NCBI GenBank assembly: GCA_028696285.1
Contig: JAQVHJ010000199.1
Span: 1 to 5,213 of the forward strand
Origin: a bacterium
GTDB taxonomy: Bacteria > AUK180 > JAQVHJ01
Length of the DNA: 5,213 bases
Direction of reading: 5' to 3'
The notes below the pieces were generated by a model. The model worked only from the letters and a program-made list of their open reading frames with translations, was not told the DNA's origin and searched no databases. The position numbers and the translations under genes are program-made. Positions 4,854 to 5,213 of this stretch are shown here, one piece after another; position 1 is the first letter of the stretch; each line of letters starts with the position of its first letter.

Positions 4854-4893
4854 TTGACAAAAAATTCTCTTTATGCTAAAATTCTACAGGAGG
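4854..4893 (+). promoter_or_regulatory. Sigma70-type promoter and Shine-Dalgarno site of archease gene
   Basis: TTGACA (4854-4859), a 17-bp spacer and TAAAAT (4877-4882). TG at 4874-4875 one base before the -10 makes it an extended -10. AGGAGG lies at 4888-4893. A start site 6-8 bases after the -10 falls at or inside the AGGAGG, giving a leader of only about 16 nt. A heptad array ends 14 bp before the -35. Confidence 0.85.
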
Positions 4894-4903
4894 ATTTATA
4901 ATT

Positions 4904-5213
4904 ATGCCTTACCAATATATTGAACATACATCTGACATAGGAATTCAAGCTGAGAACTCAACTTTAAAAAATCTCCTCAAAGACCTGCTGGAGGGATTCT
5001 TAAATATCTATTTTGAAAAAATCGAAACAATAGAAAAATCCTCTCAAAAACAGACTCTCGTATTTCCTGCCGATTCTCTTCAGAACTTGATTGTCGATTT
5101 AATGAATGAGTGTATATTCATAATTGAAACAAGTGAAACAATACCTGTAGAAATCTTAGAAGTGAAAAAGGAAGAAGATACATACTCAATCACAATTCTA
5201 AAAAAGAGAAGAA
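4904..5213 (+). CDS. Archease, 5' portion (cut by window edge)
   Basis: The first 103 codons are present; the family is usually about 140 residues, so roughly a quarter is missing. The N-terminus MPYQYIEHTSDIGI matches the archease signature (EHTaDigi), and D11 corresponds to a conserved metal-binding Asp. Residues 62-70 (LIVDLMNEC) match the usual LLvdWLnEL block, with the Trp replaced. Archease is a small cytoplasmic cofactor that promotes guanylylation and turnover of the RNA ligase RtcB, which acts in tRNA splicing and RNA repair; that role is known for the family and inferred here. ATG 4904 has AGGAGG at 4888-4893, 10 bases upstream, and its own promoter. No upstream gene shares its strand in this window, so it looks like the first gene of its transcript. 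The C-terminal conserved residues cannot be checked. Confidence 0.9.
   Translation, partial: MPYQYIEHTSDIGIQAENSTLKNLLKDLLEGFLNIYFEKIETIEKSSQKQTLVFPADSLQNLIVDLMNECIFIIETSETIPVEILEVKKEEDTYSITILKKRR

Noticed and set aside
4716..4901. 61-codon plus-strand ORF before archease
   Set aside because: It starts within a palindrome, crosses the heptad array and ends in the promoter and ribosome site of archease.

Overview
The window looks bacterial. It has two genes with N-terminal export signals, strong Shine-Dalgarno sites, sigma70-type promoters and very AT-rich coding DNA, plus the start of an archease gene. The intergenic DNA is unusually full of short degenerate tandem repeats and palindromes. 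I associate that style with uncultivated candidate-phylum or deep-branching anaerobe genomes, but the phylum cannot be fixed from this window.

Layout. 1-664: gene-free and repeat-rich, with paired 9-bp arrays, 7-bp (heptad) arrays, a 15-bp inverted repeat, and one inverted copy of a composite repeat that ends just behind a gene. 665-3461: two minus-strand genes that look like an operon, transcribed from a promoter at 3481-3509. The first (2733-3461) encodes a 242-aa probable lipoprotein with a Cys-rich tail. The second (665-2674) encodes a 669-aa exported protein joining a degenerate gluzincin-peptidase-like region to a C-terminal formylglycine-generating-enzyme-like (FGE-sulfatase) domain. 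The 58-bp gap between them holds a G9 tract inside a G/C hairpin. 3462-3886: very AT-rich, with a second good minus-strand promoter, a Shine-Dalgarno site and a possible 35-codon ORF containing a (TATG)7 microsatellite. 3887-4853: a dense repeat zone with four direct copies of the composite repeat, hexamer and heptad arrays, four short palindromes and a 'GCTTCGC' repeat tract. 4854-5213: promoter and first 103 codons of an archease gene, cut by the window edge.

How the parts relate. The two minus-strand genes probably make a pair of cell-envelope or extracytoplasmic proteins of unknown joint function. Archease, a helper of the RNA ligase RtcB, is a separate housekeeping unit. The clearest undescribed-looking signal is the repeat system. 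A composite element has a constant head (GGTGCCGGCCC then ATGACAT twice) running in strict 7-bp register into a variable heptad tail. In the two longest copies the tail ends at ACCATACT. Inverted copies of this element bracket the two-gene operon, and free-standing heptad arrays with a shared ACRR-type pattern occur elsewhere in the window. Two simple-sequence tracts, G9 and (TATG)7, sit where length changes could alter expression.
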